This document shows, piece by piece, positions 38,024 to 44,571 of a stretch of DNA of 64,000 nucleotides (its first letter is position 1; every line of letters begins with the position of its first letter). The stretch spans positions 1 to 64,000 of the forward strand of contig CACOMK010000003.1 in assembly GCA_902628305.1 (NCBI GenBank), written 5' to 3'. The stretch is from an uncultured Pelagibacteraceae bacterium. Lineage in GTDB: Bacteria; Pseudomonadota; Alphaproteobacteria; Pelagibacterales; Pelagibacteraceae. The translations under genes and the position numbers were made by a program. The notes under the pieces are model-generated. The model had not been told where the DNA came from, did no database searches, and worked only from the letters and a program-made list of their open reading frames with translations.

Positions 38024-40225
38024 TCATTTCGATTTTTTCTTTTTTGTCTTTTTAGTTTTTTTGGTTTTTGATCCAGGGCTCTTGGTACTAGCTGCAGGGA
38101 TCTTGTCCACTGCAACTCTGTGATCTGTAAAGAATGGTTTATAAAGTTTACTGATCTCAGCTGCCGTTTTATTTTTAAGCTCATCATGATTTCTGATTAT
38201 CCAAACTGTAGCTCTTTGAGCAACCTGAGGTATTGGAACTTGTTTCACACATTTACCACCAATTAAGGCTAATGCATTTGCAACTTCTCTTTCTCTGGTA
38301 ACTTTTAATTTTGCTTCTCTTTTTAAGAAATCAAATAACTCTAATGTTGTTACCATAGGTCTATCAAATGGGTGTGATCCCTGAGCAAATTGTTCTTTGA
38401 TATAATCATTGAGAGGTCTATCAGCCATATCGGACATTTCATCTCGATACTTTGTCCAGGGCGCAGGTGCCAATGGGTTAAACTTACTTAAATTTCTATC
38501 AAGTAAATCTGCCAAAACTCCTGCAGGTAAATCGCCAAACAATCTTTGATTATGAAACTCATCAAGCAGCTGCTCATTTCTTTTTGCTTCACTAAAATAA
38601 ACAAAGTACCTAACCTCATTTTTTGGAATAGGGAATGCATCTCTGTAATTGGTATTGATCCAATAATTTGTGACTGTATCTTGCTCAGAGTATTCCTTAT
38701 ACAGCTGCCTTACTCCAATGCTGCCCTCAGTAATAATTGTTTTAAGAGTATTTATAAGCTGTGCTTTTTCACTCCAACTCCCTGAGCTCTTTGCTTCATC
38801 AATTAAAACAGTTTGGTAATTTAATAGATAATTTTTACCTTTATCTAATGCTTCAGCTAATTCAATCTTTCGGGTGTTCTTATGTCCTAAGATATCTCTG
38901 TGCAGGTCAAACAATGATCCTTTCCCTAATTGAAATTCATCTGATTGCATAATGATTGCATTCCTAATTTTTACACCAGGATTTTGCATAGGAAATGAAT
39001 ACCAATCTAAGAAATAATTTCTTTCTTTTTCATGTGGGATTATATGTTCCAACATTGCATAAAAAATATCAGTATCAGCTTTAGGATCTGGCTGCAGCTC
39101 ATTCTTCTCATAGACATTAATCATTATCTTTTTATCTACATGCACAAATCTTTTTGGGTCATTTGGTTTATAAGTAAAATCCACACAGACTTTGCTATCA
39201 GGGTGTTTTTTCCAAAACAGTAACGGGGTGTATTTTGCATCTCTAAAATATTTTGCATATTTCACATCGATAGCTTCTGCATCGTACATTTCCTTATCTT
39301 CCAGATCATAGTATTTTTTTTGTTTCATCATGTATGCAATTCGATTAACAAATTCATGAGTAAACTTTGGCAGCTCTGATCTTCCAGTTATTGCATATAA
39401 GATATTTTTAAAATTATCTTTTTGCTTATCATTCCAACCTAAAGATTTTGCTAATGTAGGTAACCCAACTATCTCTTTGTTTGGATCATCATTTTTATAG
39501 ACATGTTTTACTTTGGCTAATCTTTCTTTAGTGTCATCTCTTGCAAGATTACTAACAACCTCAATCAAGTGTAATGTATCAGCTTCCTCAACTTTGTGGT
39601 GCCATAGTGTTGCTGCTACTTCCCAGATATATTTGTTCCTTTCTGCTTTTGCATAATTCCTAAGAATTACCCCTGCAGCTGCTAACATTGCCGTGGATTT
39701 ATATAAAGAATCATAAGTAGTTTCGCCTATAGTTTCATACTCATTCCATTCAACATGTTCATTTTCAGGATACTTACCTGAGCACATAGAATAATGATCA
39801 TAAGCTCTTAACTCGACTAGGGTCTTTTTTGCAACATCTTCATCTTCAAATATAAAAGCTTTGCGAGTATGTTTTTTATTAAGATCTAAAACTTTATATA
39901 ACCAATGAGATGCAGGTGTACTTTCCCTCCCATATTTCATTTTTGTTGGTGGCATAAACTCATGAGCAAGAGCTCTCGTTTCTGCACAGTCAAGATCTAG
40001 GTCTAAGATGTTACCCTCGCCAGTAATGATATGATAATTTGCAAATGGTTTTATTTCCTCAGTAGATTTAATTATTTTTTTTCTTCGCTTATCCCATGAG
40101 ATATCTACTTGCTTTGTTCCATAATCATATTCAAAGATTGTTGCATTTTCTCTGAGTAGAACTGCTAGGGCATCTTTATTTAGTATTGCAGCTTTATTGT
40201 TGATTTTAGGGGCTTCTGAGCTCAT
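38024..40225 (-). CDS. Primase-polymerase/SF3-type helicase replication protein (DUF5906-like)
   Basis: A 733-residue protein resembling phage NrS-1-type primase-polymerases. The N-terminal domain has the acidic triad-like ILDLDLDC (Asp75, 77, 79) and SHW at 106-108, expected for an archaeo-eukaryotic primase fold. The C-terminal ATPase has a P-loop-like FQLGKGSLF (Lys435, followed by Gly instead of the usual Ser/Thr), Walker B TVLIDEAK (Asp476, Glu477) and a sensor-like NYWINTNYRDAFPI segment. The tail is a run of Lys/Thr. GGAGGG precedes the ATG, whose first base overlaps the upstream stop. It probably initiates replication of the excised element. Confidence 0.78.
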   Translation of the reverse strand: MSSEAPKINNKAAILNKDALAVLLRENATIFEYDYGTKQVDISWDKRRKKIIKSTEEIKPFANYHIITGEGNILDLDLDCAETRALAHEFMPPTKMKYGRESTPASHWLYKVLDLNKKHTRKAFIFEDEDVAKKTLVELRAYDHYSMCSGKYPENEHVEWNEYETIGETTYDSLYKSTAMLAAAGVILRNYAKAERNKYIWEVAATLWHHKVEEADTLHLIEVVSNLARDDTKERLAKVKHVYKNDDPNKEIVGLPTLAKSLGWNDKQKDNFKNILYAITGRSELPKFTHEFVNRIAYMMKQKKYYDLEDKEMYDAEAIDVKYAKYFRDAKYTPLLFWKKHPDSKVCVDFTYKPNDPKRFVHVDKKIMINVYEKNELQPDPKADTDIFYAMLEHIIPHEKERNYFLDWYSFPMQNPGVKIRNAIIMQSDEFQLGKGSLFDLHRDILGHKNTRKIELAEALDKGKNYLLNYQTVLIDEAKSSGSWSEKAQLINTLKTIITEGSIGVRQLYKEYSEQDTVTNYWINTNYRDAFPIPKNEVRYFVYFSEAKRNEQLLDEFHNQRLFGDLPAGVLADLLDRNLSKFNPLAPAPWTKYRDEMSDMADRPLNDYIKEQFAQGSHPFDRPMVTTLELFDFLKREAKLKVTREREVANALALIGGKCVKQVPIPQVAQRATVWIIRNHDELKNKTAAEISKLYKPFFTDHRVAVDKIPAASTKSPGSKTKKTKKTKKKKSK

Positions 40226-40662
40226 TAATCGTCCCTCCCCATACTTAGCCTTAAAAGTGTTCGCACAACTTCTTTTTCAGCTTCGGTCAACTGTGAAAGA
40301 GCTTTACCTGGTGCAACTGAATCTAAATCTAGTTTTTTAATTCTAGGTTTTTCTTTTTGCTTCAAGTAATCAGATAAGAATATAACCTTACCACCTCCAG
40401 CCATTTGCAAAGGTATATTTCTTAAATAGCTTTTAGGTTTTGATTTTAACCAATCAGTAAATGTTTGACCTTTTGTTTTCTCTTTTTCAAAGTCAACCCG
40501 TAACTGTGAGATAATATCTGATTCAAGATCAAAGATTATATCAGCCTCATCTTTTGCTAACTGCTGCAGCTGCTCTTTTTTGATAGGTTTATTTTTGTTC
40601 TCTACATTCCCACCTTTTGCATAAATATTAAATGTGGGATCTTTTATTGTTCTAATTGACAT
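40225..40662 (-). CDS. Hypothetical element protein
   Basis: A 145-residue soluble protein, mostly charged and helical, with no family I recognise. GGAGG lies 9 bases before the ATG at 40662. The central segment KGQTFTDWLKSKPKSYLRNIP is followed by a Gly-rich turn AGGGK and a C-terminal helix LTEAEKEVVRTLLRLSMG. It is directly upstream of, and coupled to, the replication protein, so a helper or regulatory role in replication is plausible but unproven. Confidence 0.7.
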   Translation of the reverse strand: MSIRTIKDPTFNIYAKGGNVENKNKPIKKEQLQQLAKDEADIIFDLESDIISQLRVDFEKEKTKGQTFTDWLKSKPKSYLRNIPLQMAGGGKVIFLSDYLKQKEKPRIKKLDLDSVAPGKALSQLTEAEKEVVRTLLRLSMGRDD

Positions 40663-40987
40663 GTCTAAATACCTCCAATCTCTTTTGTAATTTTTTGATT
40701 TGTTCGTCTTGATCTGACAGCATCTTTTGAGCTGTAGTTAGGAAACCAATTAGACTTTCCTCAGATACTTTGTTTCTTTCCTCTAATGATGCAACAGCTT
40801 TCGCAAGATTTTCAATTACCTTAACTGACTTTCTTGCAAGTAGTGACATTGATTTATAATCAATCTGATCGTGTTGACATACTGCAATCTTCCTGCTCAA
40901 CTTATTTCTTTTGAGTAGAGCTTCTCTGATTGTTTTGGATTTAGGATATCTTTCTGTTAAATGTTTTTTCGGGATCCTAGGCATCAT
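40652..40987 (-). CDS. Hypothetical coiled-coil element protein
   Basis: A 111-residue protein. The N-terminus is strongly basic (MMPRIPKKHLTERYPKSKTI). The C-terminal half is a long amphipathic helix with heptad-like spacing (SLLARKSVKVIENLAKAVAS, then QKMLSDQDEQIKKLQKRLEV). It could be a small DNA-binding or oligomerising factor; no known domain is evident. Two adjacent ATGs (40987, 40984) are possible starts. It overlaps both neighbours by about 11 bases. Confidence 0.7.
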   Translation of the reverse strand: MMPRIPKKHLTERYPKSKTIREALLKRNKLSRKIAVCQHDQIDYKSMSLLARKSVKVIENLAKAVASLEERNKVSEESLIGFLTTAQKMLSDQDEQIKKLQKRLEVFRHVN

Positions 40988-41420
40988 CTACCCCCAAAAT
41001 ATATGCAAGACCTGCTAACTGTTTTTTTGAACGTCTTGGTGGTTTTATCTCTTCAACAGGAATATCTTCGATAGCACCATAAGTATGAGTGATTGTATTC
41101 TCAAATGGATTTATTTTAGGTAATGCTGCAATGTCAATTTTTACTGCAGCCCCAGTATCAGGTTTCTTGCTGAATGGCTCTCTACGTGGCTCTGAGGGAT
41201 TCTTTTTTTTATATTTTCGCTCAATATCTCTGAATTGCTTCTTTTCCTGATTATTAGCAACAGACTTTAAAAGCTTATAATTATCCTGAGCTGTAAATTT
41301 TTTCTTTAATTCTTGCTCAGTATAAATCCCGTCATCAGCTGCATTGTAGATGTAATTTGTACCGTCATACTTATTCATTGCTTCAGTGATTGATTGATTA
41401 AATGTCTTTGTCTTTTTCAT
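40977..41420 (-). CDS. Hypothetical element protein
   Basis: About 147 residues from the ATG at 41420, chosen because GGAGG lies just upstream (a TTG six bases earlier is the alternative). The sequence is polar with a basic centre (RDIERKYKKKNPSEPRREPF) and a C-terminal RRSKKQLAGLAYILGVDDA helix. No signal peptide, membrane segment or recognised domain. It is in the middle of the overlapping operon of the element. Confidence 0.68.
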   Translation of the reverse strand: MKKTKTFNQSITEAMNKYDGTNYIYNAADDGIYTEQELKKKFTAQDNYKLLKSVANNQEKKQFRDIERKYKKKNPSEPRREPFSKKPDTGAAVKIDIAALPKINPFENTITHTYGAIEDIPVEEIKPPRRSKKQLAGLAYILGVDDA

Positions 41421-41847
41421 TATCAACCTCCTTAACTAATTCCAAAATTCTAGGATCTTCGCTGCCTCTAAAGTATGCAGCTGCGTCCCCACTTAAATCA
41501 AACACCTCATTGAATTCTCTATCCATTTCTTTGTAGAGCTCATAAGCTTCATCTTGATTTAATTTTTTAGGCTTATATTTTTTTCTTAAATCTTTCTTAT
41601 TTGTTGCAGGGTTTGGATCATGCTTCATGATAAACTCGTTATGTCTATCCACATTGAAATTCCAGTTTTCCTGCTCTTTTGTTAGAGCTGCTTCTCTCTT
41701 AAATAGATTGCTTAATTTAAGCCAAAGATTAAGAGCTGCATCACTTGCTTTTACTGAAGATCTATAAGCATCTTTTAATGTATCTTTAAATGCATCTTCT
41801 ATTAATAGGTTTGAGTTGTGTCCTATATCACGTTTGTTTTTTTCCAT
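41398..41847 (-). CDS. Hypothetical element protein
   Basis: A 149-residue acidic/basic helical protein of unknown family. It has a helical N-terminal half (EDAFKDTLKDAYRSSVKASD), a basic linker KKDLRKKYKPKKLNQ and an acidic C-terminal part (EFNEVFDLSGDAAAYFRG). No membrane segment. No strong ribosome site precedes the ATG at 41847, which lies inside the upstream small gene, so translation is probably coupled to it. Confidence 0.68.
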   Translation of the reverse strand: MEKNKRDIGHNSNLLIEDAFKDTLKDAYRSSVKASDAALNLWLKLSNLFKREAALTKEQENWNFNVDRHNEFIMKHDPNPATNKKDLRKKYKPKKLNQDEAYELYKEMDREFNEVFDLSGDAAAYFRGSEDPRILELVKEVDNEKDKDI

Positions 41848-42026
41848 TTATTACTCGCTGATTGTTTGGGAGGGTTACAGAGTGCAGCTGCACCCTCCAC
41901 ATTGATTTCATCAGCAATGGACTTTAGATGAATATTGTAGGTGTAAGAATTGGGAATATAATTATCGTTGCAACGATTAACCCAAATATTTCTGTGTATG
42001 TATTTCTCACTATTTATTTTTATCAT
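41823..42026 (-). CDS. Small hypothetical element protein
   Basis: About 67 residues, beginning MIKINSEKYIHRNIWVNRCN, from the ATG at 42026, which has GGAG six bases upstream; an ATG at 42038 would add four residues. It is the first gene after the candidate promoter of the element operon and could be an early regulator, but no helix-turn-helix or other domain is clear. Confidence 0.5.
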   Translation of the reverse strand: MIKINSEKYIHRNIWVNRCNDNYIPNSYTYNIHLKSIADEINVEGAAALCNPPKQSASNKWKKTNVI

Positions 42027-42132
42027 TATAAACTCCATTACCTTAACTGCACTTATCTACGATGTTTCTTGATTATTTTTTCTTTGGTAAGATAGGAATT
42101 TATTTAAGCTCGTACTATCAACGAACAATACT

Positions 42133-42161
42133 TATATACAGATCAATCATGACTCTTTCAA
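42133..42161 (-). promoter_or_regulatory. Candidate promoter of the element's small-gene/primase operon
   Basis: On the minus strand TTGAAA (42161-42156) and TATATA (42138-42133) are separated by 17 bases, near the sigma-70 consensus. It lies in the 187-base gap between the integrase gene and the small-gene run, and would give a leader of about 90-100 bases. This implies two transcription units in the element. Confidence 0.5.
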
Positions 42162-42225
42162 GGCACATAATTGAGCTCAGCATATGCAAGTTTGGAAACC
42201 ATTAACCTGTAGGACTCTCTGTATA

Positions 42226-43224
42226 TTATCCTATAGATTTTTCTATTTTTTTAACTTTTTCAATTAAGTCTTCAGGTTTAATTCTTGCGTATCTTTGCAA
42301 CTGTTTCCAATCTTTATGTCCACTTAAAACTGACACCTCTGGAATTGTCATTCCACTTAATAATGCATTCGTACAGAAACAAGCTCTTAGATCATGAAAT
42401 CTAAAGTTACTAATAGCAGCTCTTCTACATGCAATATTGAAATGCTTTCTTAATCTTCTTGCTAAGATATTAAATAATGTATCCCCGAACCTGTGTCTTT
42501 TTAAAATTTCAAATGCTGTATCTGATAGAGGTATTGTTCTATCTTCCCCGTTCTTAGTGTCCAAGAATGTACAGAGTCTTTTTTCAAAATCTACATGATC
42601 TCTTTTGAGTTTTAATATTTCGCCCTGTCTTGCTCCAGTCTCATAAGCAAAGATAACTATATCTGATAGCACTGGCATATTGCCCATTAAACATGCTTCA
42701 AGTAACTTTTCATACTCAGCTTTTGTAAGTACACGATCCCTTGCATTTTTAACTTTATGCATCGTGACTAATTCAAATGGATTATACGGAGGCATTGTTA
42801 TTCCCCAAACTCTTTTTGCAGTGTTCCAAACATTTTGCAACATATGCAAATATTTATTTGTTGTAGCAGGAGCTCTAACTAGATCCGATTCTTTTTTAAA
42901 CTTATATAAATGATGAGCTTTCAACTGTGTAATTGTATAATTTGAAACTTCATTCCTAACTAATAGATTTATCTTTGCAGTCTCTTCCTTAACACCCTTT
43001 TTGTTGATAGTGATTTCATCTCTGTATTTTTCAAGCAAAGCTCTCACTGTAGTTTTAGATGCTTTAGTTAAATCTTCAAATTGACCTGTTTCAATTTCAT
43101 GCTCAATCTTCCTGCCCCACTTCTTACCAATCTTTAGGTCATCAAAACTTTTAGATAATCTTGGATAACCTTTACGTTGGATTTCAATTAACCACTTTCC
43201 TGATTTTTTTCTTCGATAGTACAT
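42226..43224 (-). CDS. Tyrosine recombinase / site-specific integrase
   Basis: About 332 residues from the ATG at 43224 (MYYRRKKSGKWLIEIQRKGY); an upstream in-frame start at 43257 adds 11 residues unlike the family. An N-terminal arm-binding beta domain is followed by the SAM-like core-binding domain and the catalytic domain, with Arg199 (GARQGE), His277-x-x-Arg280 (FHDLR), His303 (GHKDW) and nucleophile Tyr312 (QRYARIK). All catalytic residues are present, so it should be active. It sits about 100 bases from the tmRNA att core and should catalyse insertion into and excision from it. Confidence 0.92.
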   Translation of the reverse strand: MYYRRKKSGKWLIEIQRKGYPRLSKSFDDLKIGKKWGRKIEHEIETGQFEDLTKASKTTVRALLEKYRDEITINKKGVKEETAKINLLVRNEVSNYTITQLKAHHLYKFKKESDLVRAPATTNKYLHMLQNVWNTAKRVWGITMPPYNPFELVTMHKVKNARDRVLTKAEYEKLLEACLMGNMPVLSDIVIFAYETGARQGEILKLKRDHVDFEKRLCTFLDTKNGEDRTIPLSDTAFEILKRHRFGDTLFNILARRLRKHFNIACRRAAISNFRFHDLRACFCTNALLSGMTIPEVSVLSGHKDWKQLQRYARIKPEDLIEKVKKIEKSIG

Positions 43225-43269
43225 TTCAATCACTTTCTGCAAAATAATCACAACCACAGCCCGACCAAA

Positions 43270-43306
43270 TTGCTTAACTGTTTAATTAACGATTGATTTG
43301 CTTAAC
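43270..43306 (+). repeat. TTGCTTAAC direct repeats next to att
   Basis: TTGCTTAAC occurs at 43270-43278 and 43298-43306 (28 bases apart), and a related TTGCTTAA occurs at 43358-43365 inside the tmRNA coding piece. These repeats bracket the core copy 3 and are candidate arm-type sites for integrase or an accessory factor. They may also overlap the integrase promoter. Confidence 0.4.
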
Positions 43307-43316
43307 GTTTCTTGAA
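43307..43316 (+). repeat. Element-end direct repeat GTTTCTTGAA (right)
   Basis: This is the partner of 37183-37192. It lies 6 bases from the core, on the inner side of the right junction. Joining the two ends in a circle would place the core between two directly repeated 10-mers with equal 6-base spacers, AAGTTT and AACTTT. Confidence 0.6.
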
Positions 43317-43322
43317 AAGTTT

Positions 43323-43349
43323 AGGGGCGTTCTGTTGCCAGGTGCCCCG
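43323..43349 (+). repeat. Attachment core copy 3 (functional 3' end of the tmRNA coding piece)
   Basis: 27 bases identical to 37150-37176. On the minus strand this is the terminal hairpin/pseudoknot of the tmRNA coding piece (GGGGC arm, ACCTGGCAACAGAAC, GCCCC arm). The element rebuilds the gene's 3' end on integration, so the tmRNA remains complete. Confidence 0.9.
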
Positions 43350-43585
43350 GACCCCGTTTGCTTAATTAACTAAGTTAATTAGGCAGCAAGTGCGTAACTT
43401 TCGTTAGCAATTATAATTTAGCCCGTTACGGTGGAACAATCCCGAACGAAAGAATAGCCTTTAGTCACCCGTCGAATCTAGTTCACCCCCATAAGTTGTA
43501 ATGGTGGAGGTGGTGGGTACTGCCCCCACGTCCGAAATGGTTATTACGAAATTCGTTTATCGTCGTAGTTGGAAAACCAACTTTA
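43324..43585 (-). ncRNA. ssrA: Two-piece (circularly permuted) tmRNA
   Basis: Read on the minus strand. The acceptor piece comes first (about 43585-43502): a GTTGG-TTTT-CCAAC hairpin, CGGACGTGGGGGCAGTACCC T arm and the 3' end CACCTCCACCA. An 11-base spacer (43501-43491) follows. The coding piece (43490-43324) begins GGGGGTGAACTAGATTCGAC. The 5' GGGGGTG pairs with CACCTCC, giving a G3-U70 wobble, the alanine identity signal. The tag frame at 43408-43379 encodes ANESYALAA then TAA. It rescues stalled ribosomes with SmpB. The piece ends are estimated. Confidence 0.93.
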
Positions 43586-43587
43586 TT

Positions 43588-43615
43588 AATATAAAAGTAA
43601 TTACAACAGATTCAA
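43588..43615 (-). promoter_or_regulatory. ssrA: Candidate tmRNA promoter
   Basis: On the minus strand TTGAAT (43615-43610) and TATATT (43593-43588) are 16 bases apart and would start transcription near 43581, exactly at the first hairpin of the acceptor piece. It lies just upstream of the thyX ATG on the other strand, so the two genes are divergent. Confidence 0.5.
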
Positions 43616-43623
43616 TAACAATC

Positions 43624-44571
43624 ATGAAATTAACTAAAGAACAACAAGAAGAAATAAAAAATCAACAATCTCAAAGCAATCAAACGAAAAGAGTTACTGC
43701 ACCGGAGCTTGAAAAAATCCTATATGAAGCAATCCCCGCTTTAGATCATGGTTTTGTTAGAGTAGTTGATTACATGGGTGATGATACATCTATAGTACAA
43801 TCAGCTAGAGTATCATATGGAAAAGGAACAAAACAAGTTTCAACAGACAAAGGTTTAATTAAATATTTAATGAGACATTGGCACAGTACACCATTTGAAA
43901 TGTGTGAAATTAAATATCATGTAAAGCTTCCAATATTTATCGCAAGACAATGGATCAGACACAGAACAGCAAATGTAAATGAATACTCTGCAAGGTATTC
44001 AATTCTAGATAAAGAATTTTACCTTCCTTCACAAGAAAATTTAGCAGCTCAATCAACAAGCAATAGGCAAGGAAGAGGAGATATTTTGGAAGGAAAGCAG
44101 GCCGAGGAAGTATTAGAACTTTTAAAAAATGATGCAGAGAGAACCTATGATAATTATGAGACTATGCTTAATGAAAGATTTGATGGATCAACAATTGACC
44201 AAAATAAAAAAGGCTTAGCAAGAGAACTTGCAAGAATGAATTTAACATTAAATACTTATACTCAATGGTATTGGAAAACTGATTTATTAAATTTAATGAA
44301 TTTTTTAAGATTAAGAGCAGACAGTCATGCTCAATATGAAATTAGGGTGTATGCCGATATAATGTTAGAGTCTGTAAAAAAATGGGTTCCCATAACCTAT
44401 GATGCTTTTATGGATTATAGAGTTGGTGGAACAGAAGTTTCTGCAAAAGGAAAATTAATTATTCAAAAACTTATTAAGGGCGAAAATGTAGATGAAGAAA
44501 GTTCTGGATTATCTAAAAGAGAGTGGAATGAATTAATGACTGCTTTTGATCTCAAAGATAAGTTGATTTAA
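43624..44571 (+). CDS. thyX: Flavin-dependent thymidylate synthase
   Basis: About 315 residues from the ATG at 43624. ThyX methylates dUMP using methylene-THF and FADH2. The signature region reads [19 protein letters not shown] (ThyX motif RHR...S), and [19 protein letters not shown] and the C-terminal [14 protein letters not shown] are conserved. The frame is open back to 43501, but those 41 residues would be translated from the antisense of the tmRNA acceptor piece, so the shorter start is preferred. The end overlaps the convergent mrp stop by 20 bases. Confidence 0.93.
   Translation: MKLTKEQQEEIKNQQSQSNQTKRVTAPELEKILYEAIPALDHGFVRVVDYMGDDTSIVQSARVSYGKGTKQVSTDKGLIKYLMRHWHSTPFEMCEIKYHVKLPIFIARQWIRHRTANVNEYSARYSILDKEFYLPSQENLAAQSTSNRQGRGDILEGKQAEEVLELLKNDAERTYDNYETMLNERFDGSTIDQNKKGLARELARMNLTLNTYTQWYWKTDLLNLMNFLRLRADSHAQYEIRVYADIMLESVKKWVPITYDAFMDYRVGGTEVSAKGKLIIQKLIKGENVDEESSGLSKREWNELMTAFDLKDKLI

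Larger units (their letters stand above)
37150..43349. mobile_element. Integrative element inserted in the 3' end of the tmRNA gene (satellite-like)
   Basis: About 6.2 kb between exact 27-base repeats. Contents on the minus strand: tyrosine integrase beside the tmRNA, five small unknown genes, a primase/SF3-helicase protein, then ~850 bp non-coding DNA. A 10-base direct repeat GTTTCTTGAA sits 6 bases inside each core copy. Composition is higher in GC than the core (about 37% in a sampled line, against about 27% in ppdK), and several genes have strong GGAGG ribosome sites. No virion structural, packaging or lysis gene is recognisable. It is therefore more like a phage satellite or small integrative replicon than a prophage. 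Confidence 0.85.

Noticed and set aside
37996-38187. A 63-codon frame on the minus strand at the end of the primase gene.
   Set aside because: It overlaps the lysine-rich C-terminus of the primase in another frame, and its composition reflects that overlap.
34763-43349. The three repeated att-like sequences as a CRISPR array or REP-type repeats.
   Set aside because: Only three copies, kilobases apart, and the sequence is exactly the tmRNA 3' end; spacing and content fit integration sites and not CRISPR.
37150-43349. A complete or defective prophage.
   Set aside because: No terminase, portal, capsid, tail or lysis gene is recognisable and the element is only about 6 kb, too short for known pelagiphage genomes.
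37150-43349. A defence island (restriction-modification, CRISPR-Cas, toxin-antitoxin, CBASS and similar).
   Set aside because: None of the signature enzymes is visible; the small unknown proteins could still contribute, but nothing in sequence supports a specific defence call.
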